This document shows positions 23,086 to 31,311 of a DNA stretch of 38,466 nt, piece by piece. Source of the stretch: an uncultured Clostridia bacterium (GTDB lineage Bacteria > Bacillota > Clostridia > Oscillospirales > Oscillospiraceae); NCBI GenBank assembly GCA_947165825.1, contig CAMVBX010000006.1:1-38466 (forward strand), written 5' to 3'. A program made the position numbers and the translations under genes. The first letter of the stretch is position 1; the number at the start of each line of letters is the position of its first letter. The notes beneath the pieces are model-generated. The model saw only the letters and a list, made by a program, of their open reading frames with translations, was not told the origin of the DNA and did not search any database.

Positions 23086-25422
23086 ATGAAAAAGGCCCTG
23101 TGTTATGTCCTGGCTCTGGCACTGGTCCTGGGGTTTTCCGCCTGCGGCGGAAGGCCGGATCCGGTCCCATCGCCGGAGAGCACGCCGACGCCCGCCCCGG
23201 AACCGACTGCGGCCCCGACGCCGGAGCCGACGCCCGCCCCGGAACCGGAGCCAGGCCAGGACCCCCTGGAGCGGGCCCTGGCCTGGCTCCGGGCGCAGAA
23301 GGACTGGAACTTTGTCGGCGCCCATCTGGGCACCTATCAGGAGCTCTATGAACTGACCCATCCCGGGGCGGACATCCAGATCCTGGGCGGCGGAATCGGC
23401 GCGAAGGAGGTATCCATAGAGGTGGCCGGGACGGATGCCCAGGCCTTTGCCGAAGCGGGATACTTCTCGGACCGGTTCACGATCCACCCGAAGAAAAACG
23501 GCGATCCCTGTTTTCCTCAGGATCTGCCCATCCCCCGGGAGCCGGAGAGCGACCACATTTCGGACCGGGGCCTGCGCATCACCATGGATCGGGCGGTGTG
23601 GCCTGTGGGGACGGATTACCTGCGCTTTACGGTAGAGAAGGAGCCAGGGGAAAACCTGGAATTCTGCCTGGAGAAGTATGCGGACGGGACATGGATACGG
23701 TATCTTTGGCCCGGCGCGAGCATAGGGAACGATCTTGGCCTGCTGCGGCGCGCCGGTACGTATTATATGAATACGCAGCTTTTACCCCGGCTGGGGGAGG
23801 GACTGTACCGCATCTTCGTTTCCCCGGAGGGGGACTGGGCGGAATTCGTCGTCCGCGCCGATGCGGAGCCCCTGGCCCTGGAACCCCTGGTCCGTCGAAG
23901 CTGGCCGGAGGCGGCCCTGCTCCTGGCGGGACTGCCGGAGCATGTGGAGACCGACCTGCGGGGCACCGTCTGGCCTGCCATGAGCCATACCTGGCAGGTG
24001 ATGGAGGATCAGAGCCTGACGGATGAAGCATTGGCGGAGCTGCTGCTGGGGACGGGGGCGGAGGTCGACCCCTCCGGGGAGGTCTGGCGCGCCGGGGAAC
24101 TGACCCTCAGCACCGGGGAAGAGATCCGGGTGGAAGACGATTCCCTGCTTACCCGGGCCCTCCGGCTGACGCTTCCCCTGCGGGACCCGGAGACCCGGGA
24201 TCCCCGGGAGCTTCCCTCCCTGGAGGAGGCGGGATGGACGTACGTGGGGATCGACTCCAACGTATACGGTCTTTCCCGTCTGTTCCCCCGGACGGGCTTC
24301 CGGTGCTATTCCCCGGATATCGGCGTGCTGAACGCCAGGCTGGAGGCAGCCCTGGAGACCCTTGGGCCGGAGGATCCCCGGCATGCAGAGCTGGCAGACT
24401 TCCGCTTCACGCAGGAGGATGCAAAGAAACTCTTCCTGGCTCTGCTCCCCATCCAGACGAGGGCAGCGGAATATATGCTTACAGAGATTTCCCTGGTTTC
24501 CCCCTGGGGTGCAATGGACGAAGCTGCAGCCTGGTGCGTTTACCGGAAAGACAAGGGAATTTTGCTCCTGGAGGCCAGGTATCCGGATCACCGCCTGGAG
24601 CCGGAGAACGCCTGGGAGACGCTCAGCCCGGAGGAACAGATCGAGAAATTCCTCCCCCTGATGGAGGGGGAGGAGGAAGGACTGCGTCTCACCCGGATGG
24701 ACTATGTGCTCATCCCCGGAAATGAGGAGGGGATATTCCAGCCCGCCTGGCGCCTCCTGGCGGAGACGGCCTCCGGGGAGGTGCGGACCTGGGTGGCGAG
24801 CACCCGGAACGATCGGCAGAGCGCCTACGACCTGCAGCGGCGGGCTTATCTGCTGGAGCTCCAGAAGCCCAACGGGATCCGGCACATTTTCCAAAGCTTC
24901 CGGGAGGAGTATCCGGACATGGACGTGTGGGAGGACAGCTGGGGGATCGATCTGCTGGAGGACGGCAGGGACTACCTGGTGGTGCTGTGCCATGGAGCGG
25001 ACATCCCGGCCCTGGAGGCCTCCGGCTTCCTGCCGGATGGAGTGGTGTTGGATTGGATCGAAAGCCCCTTCAACCAAAAGGAATCCCACCCCTGCCCCCA
25101 TGAGCCGGAGTGGGAAAAGGACTGGGGGACCGTTCGTCTTGCCATGGGTCAGGCGGAGTATCCTCCGTATCCCGGATCTGTGGAGCTGACAGTGGGCTTG
25201 GAAAAAACCTTCCGGCTGCAACCGCTCGTCTGCAAAAAGTACATGGACGGGGAATGGAGAACCGTATGCCGGGTGGATCTCGACCAGCCGCTTCGCGAGG
25301 AGGGGGAAACGACCCTGCAGGCAGCCCCTTTAGCCAGGCTGGGGCCGGGCCTTTACCGCCTGTATCTCAACGACAAGTTCTGGGTGGAATTCAAGATAAC
25401 CGATCGTACAGCTGAAAACTAG
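23086..25422 (+). CDS. Large lipoprotein with duplicated Ig-like module
   Basis: The 778-residue protein starts MKKALCYVLALALVLGFSAC, a lipoprotein signal with lipobox FSAC (Cys20), so it should be anchored outside the membrane. A Pro/Glu-rich spacer (PEPTAAPTPEPTPAPEPE) follows. The rest shows an internal duplication. Unit one (about 75-270) has an alpha/beta part (YQELYELTHPGADIQ) and an Ig-like domain from EPESDHISDRG to LGEGLYRIFV; unit two (about 590-778) has the same order (IFQSFREEYPDMDVW, EPEWEKDWGTVRL, LGPGLYRLYL). A middle region contains DFRFTQEDAKKLF. The Ig domains resemble Big_14. The role is unknown. ATG 23086 has ACGGAGGTG just upstream. The first paralog at 20348 is frameshifted. 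Confidence 0.85.
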   Translation: MKKALCYVLALALVLGFSACGGRPDPVPSPESTPTPAPEPTAAPTPEPTPAPEPEPGQDPLERALAWLRAQKDWNFVGAHLGTYQELYELTHPGADIQILGGGIGAKEVSIEVAGTDAQAFAEAGYFSDRFTIHPKKNGDPCFPQDLPIPREPESDHISDRGLRITMDRAVWPVGTDYLRFTVEKEPGENLEFCLEKYADGTWIRYLWPGASIGNDLGLLRRAGTYYMNTQLLPRLGEGLYRIFVSPEGDWAEFVVRADAEPLALEPLVRRSWPEAALLLAGLPEHVETDLRGTVWPAMSHTWQVMEDQSLTDEALAELLLGTGAEVDPSGEVWRAGELTLSTGEEIRVEDDSLLTRALRLTLPLRDPETRDPRELPSLEEAGWTYVGIDSNVYGLSRLFPRTGFRCYSPDIGVLNARLEAALETLGPEDPRHAELADFRFTQEDAKKLFLALLPIQTRAAEYMLTEISLVSPWGAMDEAAAWCVYRKDKGILLLEARYPDHRLEPENAWETLSPEEQIEKFLPLMEGEEEGLRLTRMDYVLIPGNEEGIFQPAWRLLAETASGEVRTWVASTRNDRQSAYDLQRRAYLLELQKPNGIRHIFQSFREEYPDMDVWEDSWGIDLLEDGRDYLVVLCHGADIPALEASGFLPDGVVLDWIESPFNQKESHPCPHEPEWEKDWGTVRLAMGQAEYPPYPGSVELTVGLEKTFRLQPLVCKKYMDGEWRTVCRVDLDQPLREEGETTLQAAPLARLGPGLYRLYLNDKFWVEFKITDRTAEN

Positions 25423-25441
25423 CACAAACAGCCTCGCAGAG

Positions 25442-25601
25442 TTCGCGGCTCGGAAGCCGCGAATACAGGAAATCATTTTCGGGCGGAATTTATTTCTGCA
25501 CGAAAATACTTCTCGCGGAGCGTACTGTGCGAGCGAAGCGAGTGCGGGAAGCGCAGCGCGACTATCTCGACCTTGAGCCCAGCGAAGCGGGTCAAGGTCG
25601 A
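25442..25601. repeat. Intergenic palindromes
   Basis: After the lipoprotein gene come a perfect 9-bp hairpin TTCGCGGCT/AGCCGCGAA (25442-25450, 25455-25463) and, at 25567-25601, a stem TCGACCTTGA/TCAAGGTCGA extended by CCC/GGG across one bulge. The second hairpin includes the stop codon of the convergent MATE gene. Neither has a T-run, so they are weak terminator candidates or repeat-type elements. Between them GCGAGCGAAGCGAGTGCGG and similar short palindromes occur. Confidence 0.55.
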
Positions 25602-27067
25602 ATTGCCTTCGCCTGCTCCGTGATCCCCTTCTCCCGCCAATGGGAGAAGAAGAACACCGGAAGGATGATGAGCATGCCCATGAGCATGCTGATGCCCCAG
25701 GCCTGGAACACGCCGATATAGTGCTCCATGCCCACCCCGGCGGCAGCCGCGGCCTCCCGGCTGGCATACTGTCCGGCGGCAAGGGCGGCATCCAGGGCTT
25801 TATCCAGGGGATAGGCGGTGATGGCCCAAGTGAGGGGGATCTTCAGAATGGTGGAGCCGATGACGCAAAGGGAAGCGCCCAGGGCGGCTCCCGCGCCCCG
25901 GAGGGCGCCGGCCAGAATATTCTGGACCCCATAGAAGAGATAGAAGAAGCAGACGAAGCGGATACCCTCCGCCGCCATGCGCCGGGAATTCTCGTTGGCC
26001 CCGAAGATCAGGGTGATGGCGGGGCAGAAGAAATACAGGATCACCGACAGGAACAGGGTGACGCCCGCGGTCATGAGCAGGGTGGTGCGTACCCCCTTGT
26101 TGGTCCGGTCCAGGTCTCCGGCCCCCACATTCTGGCCCACATAGGTGGTGATGGCGGTGGAGAAGCCCATCATGGGCAGGAGCACGAAGCCGTCGATCTT
26201 CATGAGCATGGAATTGGCGGCGATGAACTCCGTGCCGAAGCGGAAGGAAAAGCTCTGGGTGATGAGGCAGCCCCCGGCGAAGCACATGCTCTGGAGGGCG
26301 GAGGGAAGTCCCAGACGAAGGATCTGCTTCGTCTGGGCGCCGTCCATCCGCAGATGCCGGAAATCGATCTTCGCCCCGTAGACCCCCGTGGACTGCCGCC
26401 AGAGCATGAGGCAGCCGCTGAGAATATGGGCCAGGATGGTGGCGACGGCCACCCCCGCCACGTCCCAATGGAAGACGCAGACAAAGAGCAGGTCCAGGGC
26501 GATATTGGTGAGGCTGGAGACGATGAGGGCGTACATGGGCCATTTGGCGTCCCCCAGCCCCTGGACCATGCCGTTCATGTTGTTGTACAGCACGTTGCCG
26601 CAGGTGCCCAGGAAGATGATGCGGATATACAGGGTGGCGTCGTCCAGAATGTCCGCCGGTGTGCCCAGGAGGACCAGCAGCGGCCGGGCGCACAGGGTAC
26701 CGGCGACGGTGATGAAGAGCCCCGCCAGCATGCTCAGCAGGAAGGTGGTGGTCATGGCCTTCTCCAGCATCTTCGTGTCCCTGGCTCCCCGGTACTGGGA
26801 GATCACGATGTTCGCCCCCATGCTCACCCCCATGTACAGGGCGTTGAAGACCAGCATGATGGCGAAGCTGGCGTTCACCGCCGCGAGGCAGTGGGTGCCG
26901 TCCCGGGCGAAATTCCCCACCACTACGCTGTCCACCACATTGTACAGCTGCTGGAACAGGTTCCCCAGGATGATGGGCAGGGAGAAGAGAATGATCTTTT
27001 TTGCGATATTCCCCTGGGTCAGATCCCGCCGGTCGGCCGCCCGGAGCAGCCGTTCTTCTTTCGTCAA
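25592..27067 (-). CDS. MATE-family efflux transporter
   Basis: The 491-residue protein has twelve membrane helices in two related halves. Family marks are LFSLPIILGNLFQQLYNVVD in helix 1, GNLFQ and VDSVVVG, and a matching second half starting ILRLGLPSALQSMCFAGG. MATE proteins export drugs or metabolites using a Na+ or H+ gradient. Start is TTG at 27067, the first possible codon after an in-frame TGA (the end of the upstream gene); AAGGA lies ten bases upstream. It is the last gene of a five-gene minus-strand run, and its stop falls within a hairpin. The NhaC antiporter in the same run could supply the ion gradient; that is inference. Confidence 0.92.
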   Translation of the reverse strand: MTKEERLLRAADRRDLTQGNIAKKIILFSLPIILGNLFQQLYNVVDSVVVGNFARDGTHCLAAVNASFAIMLVFNALYMGVSMGANIVISQYRGARDTKMLEKAMTTTFLLSMLAGLFITVAGTLCARPLLVLLGTPADILDDATLYIRIIFLGTCGNVLYNNMNGMVQGLGDAKWPMYALIVSSLTNIALDLLFVCVFHWDVAGVAVATILAHILSGCLMLWRQSTGVYGAKIDFRHLRMDGAQTKQILRLGLPSALQSMCFAGGCLITQSFSFRFGTEFIAANSMLMKIDGFVLLPMMGFSTAITTYVGQNVGAGDLDRTNKGVRTTLLMTAGVTLFLSVILYFFCPAITLIFGANENSRRMAAEGIRFVCFFYLFYGVQNILAGALRGAGAALGASLCVIGSTILKIPLTWAITAYPLDKALDAALAAGQYASREAAAAAGVGMEHYIGVFQAWGISMLMGMLIILPVFFFSHWREKGITEQAKAIRP

Positions 27068-27073
27068 CTTGCT

Positions 27074-27988
27074 TCAGTCCTTCTTGCGCAGCGCCGCTGC
27101 GATTTTTTCATAAAGGGGGAGGGTCACGCCATGCTGCGCCCCCAGCCGGGGAACGTCCAGGATGAGCCCTTCCAGCTCCGAGGCGCCGCCCCGGAGGATA
27201 TCCCGCTGGAGGGAGGTGGTCATTTCCGGCTCCACTCCGTCCAGAATGGCCAGGTTCCAGGCCGGAAGGTCCGGGTCCAGCTCCACCCCCTGCGCCTGGG
27301 CCAGCAGGACGATCTCCTCCACCAGGGCGGCGAAGCAGTCCCGGATCTCCCCGGGCTTCTGCATGGCCCCGGCGCTGACGCCGTAATACAGGCCGCAGGC
27401 CCCCTGGGGGGAAACGTAGGAAAACTTGGTCAGGCAGTCCCGCCGGATGCTCCGGGAGAGATTGGCGTCCACGCCGCAGGCGGCCAGGTCCCCCCGGATC
27501 GCTTCCAGGACGGGGAGGGTCTCTCCCCCCGGCAGACCGAAAAACACCCGGAGGATGTTTCCCCGCATGCGGATATGGCCGGGGGAAGCGAGCTCCGAGG
27601 CAATATAGATGCAGCCGTCCGTCACCAGGGGAGCTTCAAGCCGCGCCCGGAGCCGCTCGCCCGTATCCGGAAGGTTCAGAATGGGGATAATCACCGTATC
27701 CTTCCCGGCAATGCGCCGGAGAAGGGGGACCGTTTCCTCCAGGGAATACCCCTTCACGCAGAGAAAGATCACGTCGGGAGCATCGGTACGCATCTCCGCG
27801 TCCCAGACCGGCAGGGGGCCGGAGGAGAAGATCTCCCCGGGCTTTTCCACCCGGAGACCTTCGCGGGCCAGCGCCTCCCGCTGCTTTCCCCGGGCAAGGA
27901 AGGAGACCTCCAGCCCGCCCCGGAAAAGATGGGCCCCGAGAGCGCCGCCGGTGCCCCCGGCGCCCAGGATCAGATAGCGGAGGCTCAC
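27074..27988 (-). CDS. ApbA/PanE-like 2-dehydropantoate 2-reductase family protein
   Basis: The 304-residue protein starts with a Rossmann motif LILGAGGTGGALGAHL for NADP(H), followed by ARGKQREAL and FLCVKGYSLE. The helical C-terminal domain has RDCLTKFSYVSPQGACGLYY (catalytic Lys plus substrate-binding region) and SLQRDILRGGASELEGL, where the family Ser/Asp/Glu residues lie. True PanE makes pantoate for coenzyme A, but many ApbA-family members act on other 2-keto acids, and no other pantothenate genes are nearby. The start is GTG, in a GTGA overlap with the nitroreductase stop, showing translational coupling. Confidence 0.85.
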   Translation of the reverse strand: MSLRYLILGAGGTGGALGAHLFRGGLEVSFLARGKQREALAREGLRVEKPGEIFSSGPLPVWDAEMRTDAPDVIFLCVKGYSLEETVPLLRRIAGKDTVIIPILNLPDTGERLRARLEAPLVTDGCIYIASELASPGHIRMRGNILRVFFGLPGGETLPVLEAIRGDLAACGVDANLSRSIRRDCLTKFSYVSPQGACGLYYGVSAGAMQKPGEIRDCFAALVEEIVLLAQAQGVELDPDLPAWNLAILDGVEPEMTTSLQRDILRGGASELEGLILDVPRLGAQHGVTLPLYEKIAAALRKKD

Positions 27989-28803
27989 CGGATCACCCGG
28001 ATGGTGGCGAGGTATTCCGTATCCGCCGCCGTCTCCAGACCGGGATCCTCCAGGGCGAGGGCAGGCTGCAGGCCGTCTTCCTTCGCCGTCAGGAAGAAAT
28101 GGCAGAGGGCGATGCCCAGGTCGATTTTCTGCAGGTCGCCGGTGGCGTCCCCGGTGAAGCCCTTATTGCGCTTCACGTAGAAATGCGCGGCATTCTCCGC
28201 GATCACCGCCCGCCATGGCTGCTTGTTCACCGCCGAGGGGGCGAGTCGAACCGCCTCCAGAGGACGGGCCAGAGGACCGGCTGCCTGGGAAGACAGGGGA
28301 TGCTGCAGATCTCCGGAAAAGAACAGCTCTCCGAAGGACAGACGGGTGTCCGCCCCCACCCCCTTGCGCATGAGCGTCTCCCGAAGAGCGGGCTTTTTCG
28401 CGGGATAGCCCAGAGGGCTGGCGCAGGGCATAAATTCCCCGGGAGCCAGGTCCATGGCTTTCTGGAAGGCCTCCCGGTTCAGGGTGCCCCCCAGCCAGAC
28501 GGTGCCGATGCCCAGGGACCAGGCGTACAGCACCAGCATCTCAAAGGCAAAGCCGCAGGCCTCCTCGGCATGCTCCCGCCGGGGCAGCTTGGCGGCGAAA
28601 TACAGGCTTTCCCCAGTGACCACCGGGCTCTTCAGCCCGAATTCCGAAGCATCCAGCAGGCGGAATTCGGGAGAGATCCCCCAGGGGGTGGGGATATCCG
28701 CCAGATATGCGGCCAGGGCGGAACGGTGTTCCGCCGAAAGCGGTTTCCCGTCGTAGGTGCGAACGCTGCGGCGGGTTCGGATCAGATCATAAACGTGCTC
28801 CAT
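27985..28803 (-). CDS. Nitroreductase-family oxidoreductase
   Basis: The 272-residue protein starts IRTRRSVRTYDGKPL, the FMN phosphate-binding entry of nitroreductases, and ends with LAPSAVNKQPWRAVI and KIDLGIALCHFFLTAKEDGL. The first segment is the usual RRSxRxY motif. The centre has an inserted or rearranged stretch (GFAFEMLVLYAWSLGIGTVWLGG), seen in the larger clostridial nitroreductases that act as a fused pair of half-domains. These enzymes use FMN and NAD(P)H on nitro compounds, quinones or unknown natural substrates. ATG 28803 follows AAGGAG by nine bases, one base after the antiporter stop. Confidence 0.85.
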   Translation of the reverse strand: MEHVYDLIRTRRSVRTYDGKPLSAEHRSALAAYLADIPTPWGISPEFRLLDASEFGLKSPVVTGESLYFAAKLPRREHAEEACGFAFEMLVLYAWSLGIGTVWLGGTLNREAFQKAMDLAPGEFMPCASPLGYPAKKPALRETLMRKGVGADTRLSFGELFFSGDLQHPLSSQAAGPLARPLEAVRLAPSAVNKQPWRAVIAENAAHFYVKRNKGFTGDATGDLQKIDLGIALCHFFLTAKEDGLQPALALEDPGLETAADTEYLATIRVIR

Positions 28804-28804
28804 A

Positions 28805-30454
28805 TCATTCCGCTCCTTTGCGCCTTTCCCGCTGCCGGATGATCAGCAGGACCGCCAGCAGGATCACCAGGGAAACCGGGGTGGCCAGGGCGGCTATGCT
28901 GCTGTTCGTGCGGGAACCGATGATCCCCGCCAGGATGTACCCCGGTACGCACACCGCCGCGGCGGTGAGGGCATAGGGCAGCTGGGTGGTGACATGGTTG
29001 ATATGGTTGGACTTGGCTCCGGCGGAGGACATGATGGTGGTATCCGAAATGGGGGAGCAGTGATCCCCGCAGACGGCTCCGGCCAGACAGGCGGCGATGG
29101 AGATTACCAGCATTTCCGATTCCCCGGGGAACACGGCGCAGACGATGGGGATCAGAATGGTGAAGGTGCCCCAGCTGGTGCCCGTGGAGAAGGCCAGGAA
29201 GACGGAGACGATGAAAGCGATGGCGGGGATCAGCATCTGCACCGCCTCGGCGGAGGAGGCCATGAGCCCGTGGATGAAGTCCGCCGCCCCCAGCAGGCCG
29301 GTGACCCCGGACAGATTCCAGGAGAGGATGAGAATGATCATGGGGGCACACATGGAGCGGAAGCCCGCGGCGAAGCAGCCCATGAAATCCTTGAAACTGA
29401 TGACGCCGCGGTTCATGTACAGCCAGAAGGTGACGATGACGGTGATGAGGCTCCCCATCACCAGTCCCCGGGCGGAATCCGCATCCGCAAAGGCGTTGAT
29501 GAGGCTGGCCCCGGAGAAGAGACCGCCGGTATAGACCATACCCAGAAGGCAGGTGAAGATCAGCACGATGACGGGGATCACCAGGTCGGAGATCCGGCCA
29601 GTGCCCTGCTGCGCGTCCTCCGGCTCCTCATAGGGCTGATCCCCGGTGGTGAACAGGTCCCCCTTTCGGGCGTTGGCCTCATGGAGGCGCATGGGACCGA
29701 AGTCCAGCTTCAGCAGCACCAGAAGCAGGAGCATCACCAGGGTGACCAGGGCGTAGAGGTTATAGGGAATGGTGCGGACGAACATATGGAAACCGTTGAT
29801 TTCCATCCCCTCCGGCACCGCATAGCTCACGGCCGCGGCCCAGCAGGAGATGGGGGCGATGATGCATACCGGAGCGGCGGTGGAATCCAGCAGGTAGGCC
29901 AGCTTGGCCCGGGAGACCTGGTGCCCGTCGGTGATGGGCCGCATGACGCTGCCCACGGTCATGCAGTTGAAGCCGTCGTCCACGAAGATCAGCAGACCCA
30001 TGAGGATGGTGAGGAGCTGGGCGCCCACCCGGGTCTTGATCCGCTTCTGGGCCCAGCGGCCGAAGGCGGCCGCGCCGCCGGACCGGTTCATCAGCACCAC
30101 CAGGGTCCCCAGCAGGGTGACGAAAACCAGGATGCAGGCATGGGAGGTGTCGGCAATGCCGGAGACCAGACCGGCCTCCTCATGGAAGAGCAGGGTGTTC
30201 AGGGCCAGTTCCCCGTTGCCCCCCGCATAGAGCAGCGCGCCGACCACCACGCCCACGAAGAGGGAACTGTATACCTCCTTCGTGATGAGGGCCAGGGCGA
30301 TGGCGATCACCGGGGGCAGCAGGGACAGGATCGTAGCGTATGCCCCGGGGCTGTACTCCTCCGGCGCCTGGCCGGGGGTGAAGACGGTCAGAAGGATCAG
30401 AGCCGCGACGACGGCCAGAGCCAGAAGGTTGCAAACTAACTTTTTGGTTCTCAT
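28805..30454 (-). CDS. nhaC: Na+/H+ antiporter NhaC family
   Basis: The 549-residue protein has about twelve or more membrane helices. Conserved parts are MGLLIFVDDGFNCMTVG, the helix PVCIIAPISCWAAAV, and STGTSWGTFTILIPIVCAVF followed by GDHCSPISDTTIMSSAGA, all typical of NhaC transporters, including the acidic DD pair and the D of SPISDT. It exchanges Na+ for H+ across the membrane, though some members transport malate/lactate instead. ATG 30454 (MRTKKLVCN) is chosen over ATG 30490, which has no ribosome binding site. It lies 63 bases behind the SanA-like gene and is followed within one base by the nitroreductase gene. Confidence 0.88.
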   Translation of the reverse strand: MRTKKLVCNLLALAVVAALILLTVFTPGQAPEEYSPGAYATILSLLPPVIAIALALITKEVYSSLFVGVVVGALLYAGGNGELALNTLLFHEEAGLVSGIADTSHACILVFVTLLGTLVVLMNRSGGAAAFGRWAQKRIKTRVGAQLLTILMGLLIFVDDGFNCMTVGSVMRPITDGHQVSRAKLAYLLDSTAAPVCIIAPISCWAAAVSYAVPEGMEINGFHMFVRTIPYNLYALVTLVMLLLLVLLKLDFGPMRLHEANARKGDLFTTGDQPYEEPEDAQQGTGRISDLVIPVIVLIFTCLLGMVYTGGLFSGASLINAFADADSARGLVMGSLITVIVTFWLYMNRGVISFKDFMGCFAAGFRSMCAPMIILILSWNLSGVTGLLGAADFIHGLMASSAEAVQMLIPAIAFIVSVFLAFSTGTSWGTFTILIPIVCAVFPGESEMLVISIAACLAGAVCGDHCSPISDTTIMSSAGAKSNHINHVTTQLPYALTAAAVCVPGYILAGIIGSRTNSSIAALATPVSLVILLAVLLIIRQRERRKGAE

Positions 30455-30517
30455 ACATCCACGCCTTTCTTTTCTAACAGAGGTGTTCATTCAGATCCAT
30501 GAGGGGGAGGGGTAAGC

Positions 30518-31192
30518 TTATGCGCGGTCGTTGGTGGCATCCCCGCTGCCGGTGAGGGGGATAGATTCCCCCAGGTATGTGGGTTCGGGCAGAAATACGC
30601 ACTGGAAAAAGTCCTTGTCCCTGGCCAGGAGCTCCCGGATATCCCGGTGAAGCTGACCTGCGTAGCGCCGGGTGTCGCAGGGGATGCCCACCGCCTCCAG
30701 GCCCAGCCGGGAGGCGATATACAGGGCGCGGGGGAGATGGTAGGACTGGGTGACGATGAGGAGGCGTTCCGCCCCGAAGATCGCTTCGGCCCGGTACAGA
30801 CTGTCGTAGGTGCTGAAGCCGGCATGGTCCATGAAGACGTCTTCCGAAGGGATCCCGGCGGCCAGGGCCGCGTCCTTCATGGCGTTTACCTCATCGTGGT
30901 CCGCCCGCCCGTGGTCCCCGCTCATCAGAAGCTTCGGCGCCGCTCCGGATCCGTACAGCCGTATGCCCATATCGATCCGTTCCCGGAGCATGAGGCTGGG
31001 ACTTCCGTCCGGCTGGAGTCCCGCGCCCAGGACCAGAATACAGTCCCAATCGCCGGTGTCCAATTCCTCCGGGGTGAGGATACGGCTCCGGGCGTGCAGG
31101 AGCATCACGGCATTGGGCCCAAGTCCCAGCAGGAAAAGGAGGCAAAGGACCGCAATCAGGACGATCCGCAGACCCTTTTTCTTTCTCTTCAT
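30518..31192 (-). CDS. SanA/YdcF-like DUF218 membrane protein
   Basis: The 224-residue protein has one N-terminal membrane helix (about 8-27) followed by a DUF218 domain: CILVLGAGLQPDGSPSLMLRERI, KLLMSGDHGRADHDEVNAM and VTQSYHLPRALYIASRLGL. SanA-type proteins influence envelope permeability and vancomycin resistance at high temperature, and DUF218 is thought to act on phosphorylated lipid or peptidoglycan precursors. ATG 31192 has GGAGGA six bases upstream, so the longer frame further upstream is not used. It opens the minus-strand run 31192-25592 and is divergent from the nitrogenase-like genes. Confidence 0.85.
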   Translation of the reverse strand: MKRKKKGLRIVLIAVLCLLFLLGLGPNAVMLLHARSRILTPEELDTGDWDCILVLGAGLQPDGSPSLMLRERIDMGIRLYGSGAAPKLLMSGDHGRADHDEVNAMKDAALAAGIPSEDVFMDHAGFSTYDSLYRAEAIFGAERLLIVTQSYHLPRALYIASRLGLEAVGIPCDTRRYAGQLHRDIRELLARDKDFFQCVFLPEPTYLGESIPLTGSGDATNDRA

Positions 31193-31216
31193 CAATATGT
31201 CCTCCAAGGTTTCTCC

Positions 31217-31245
31217 ATTATAAGCGAAAACGGAAAAATATACAA
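31217..31245 (-). promoter_or_regulatory. Promoter of the SanA-like/antiporter operon
   Basis: On the minus strand TTGTAT (31245-31240) and a consensus TATAAT (31222-31217) lie 17 bases apart, 25 bases ahead of the start codon. Confidence 0.65.
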
Positions 31246-31254
31246 TACGGGGTA

Positions 31255-31284
31255 TTGCGCAGAAGGGGGAAAAAGGCATAGAAT
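31255..31284 (+). promoter_or_regulatory. Putative promoter of the nitrogenase-like operon
   Basis: TTGCGC (31255-31260) and TAGAAT (31279-31284) are 18 bases apart and 27 bases before the start codon. The -35 is weak, and the stretch between is G- and A-rich. Confidence 0.4.
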
Positions 31285-31311
31285 TTCCTCAAAAAGAGAG
31301 GAGGGCAGGGG

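Noticed and set aside
25640-28180. An 846-codon plus-strand open frame
   Set aside because: It is antisense to the MATE, PanE-like and nitroreductase genes, is full of Gly/His/Gln-rich low-complexity sequence and matches no family; the minus-strand genes have clear motifs.
30455-30490. Longer NhaC start at 30490
   Set aside because: No Shine-Dalgarno sequence precedes it, while AAAGG precedes the ATG at 30454.
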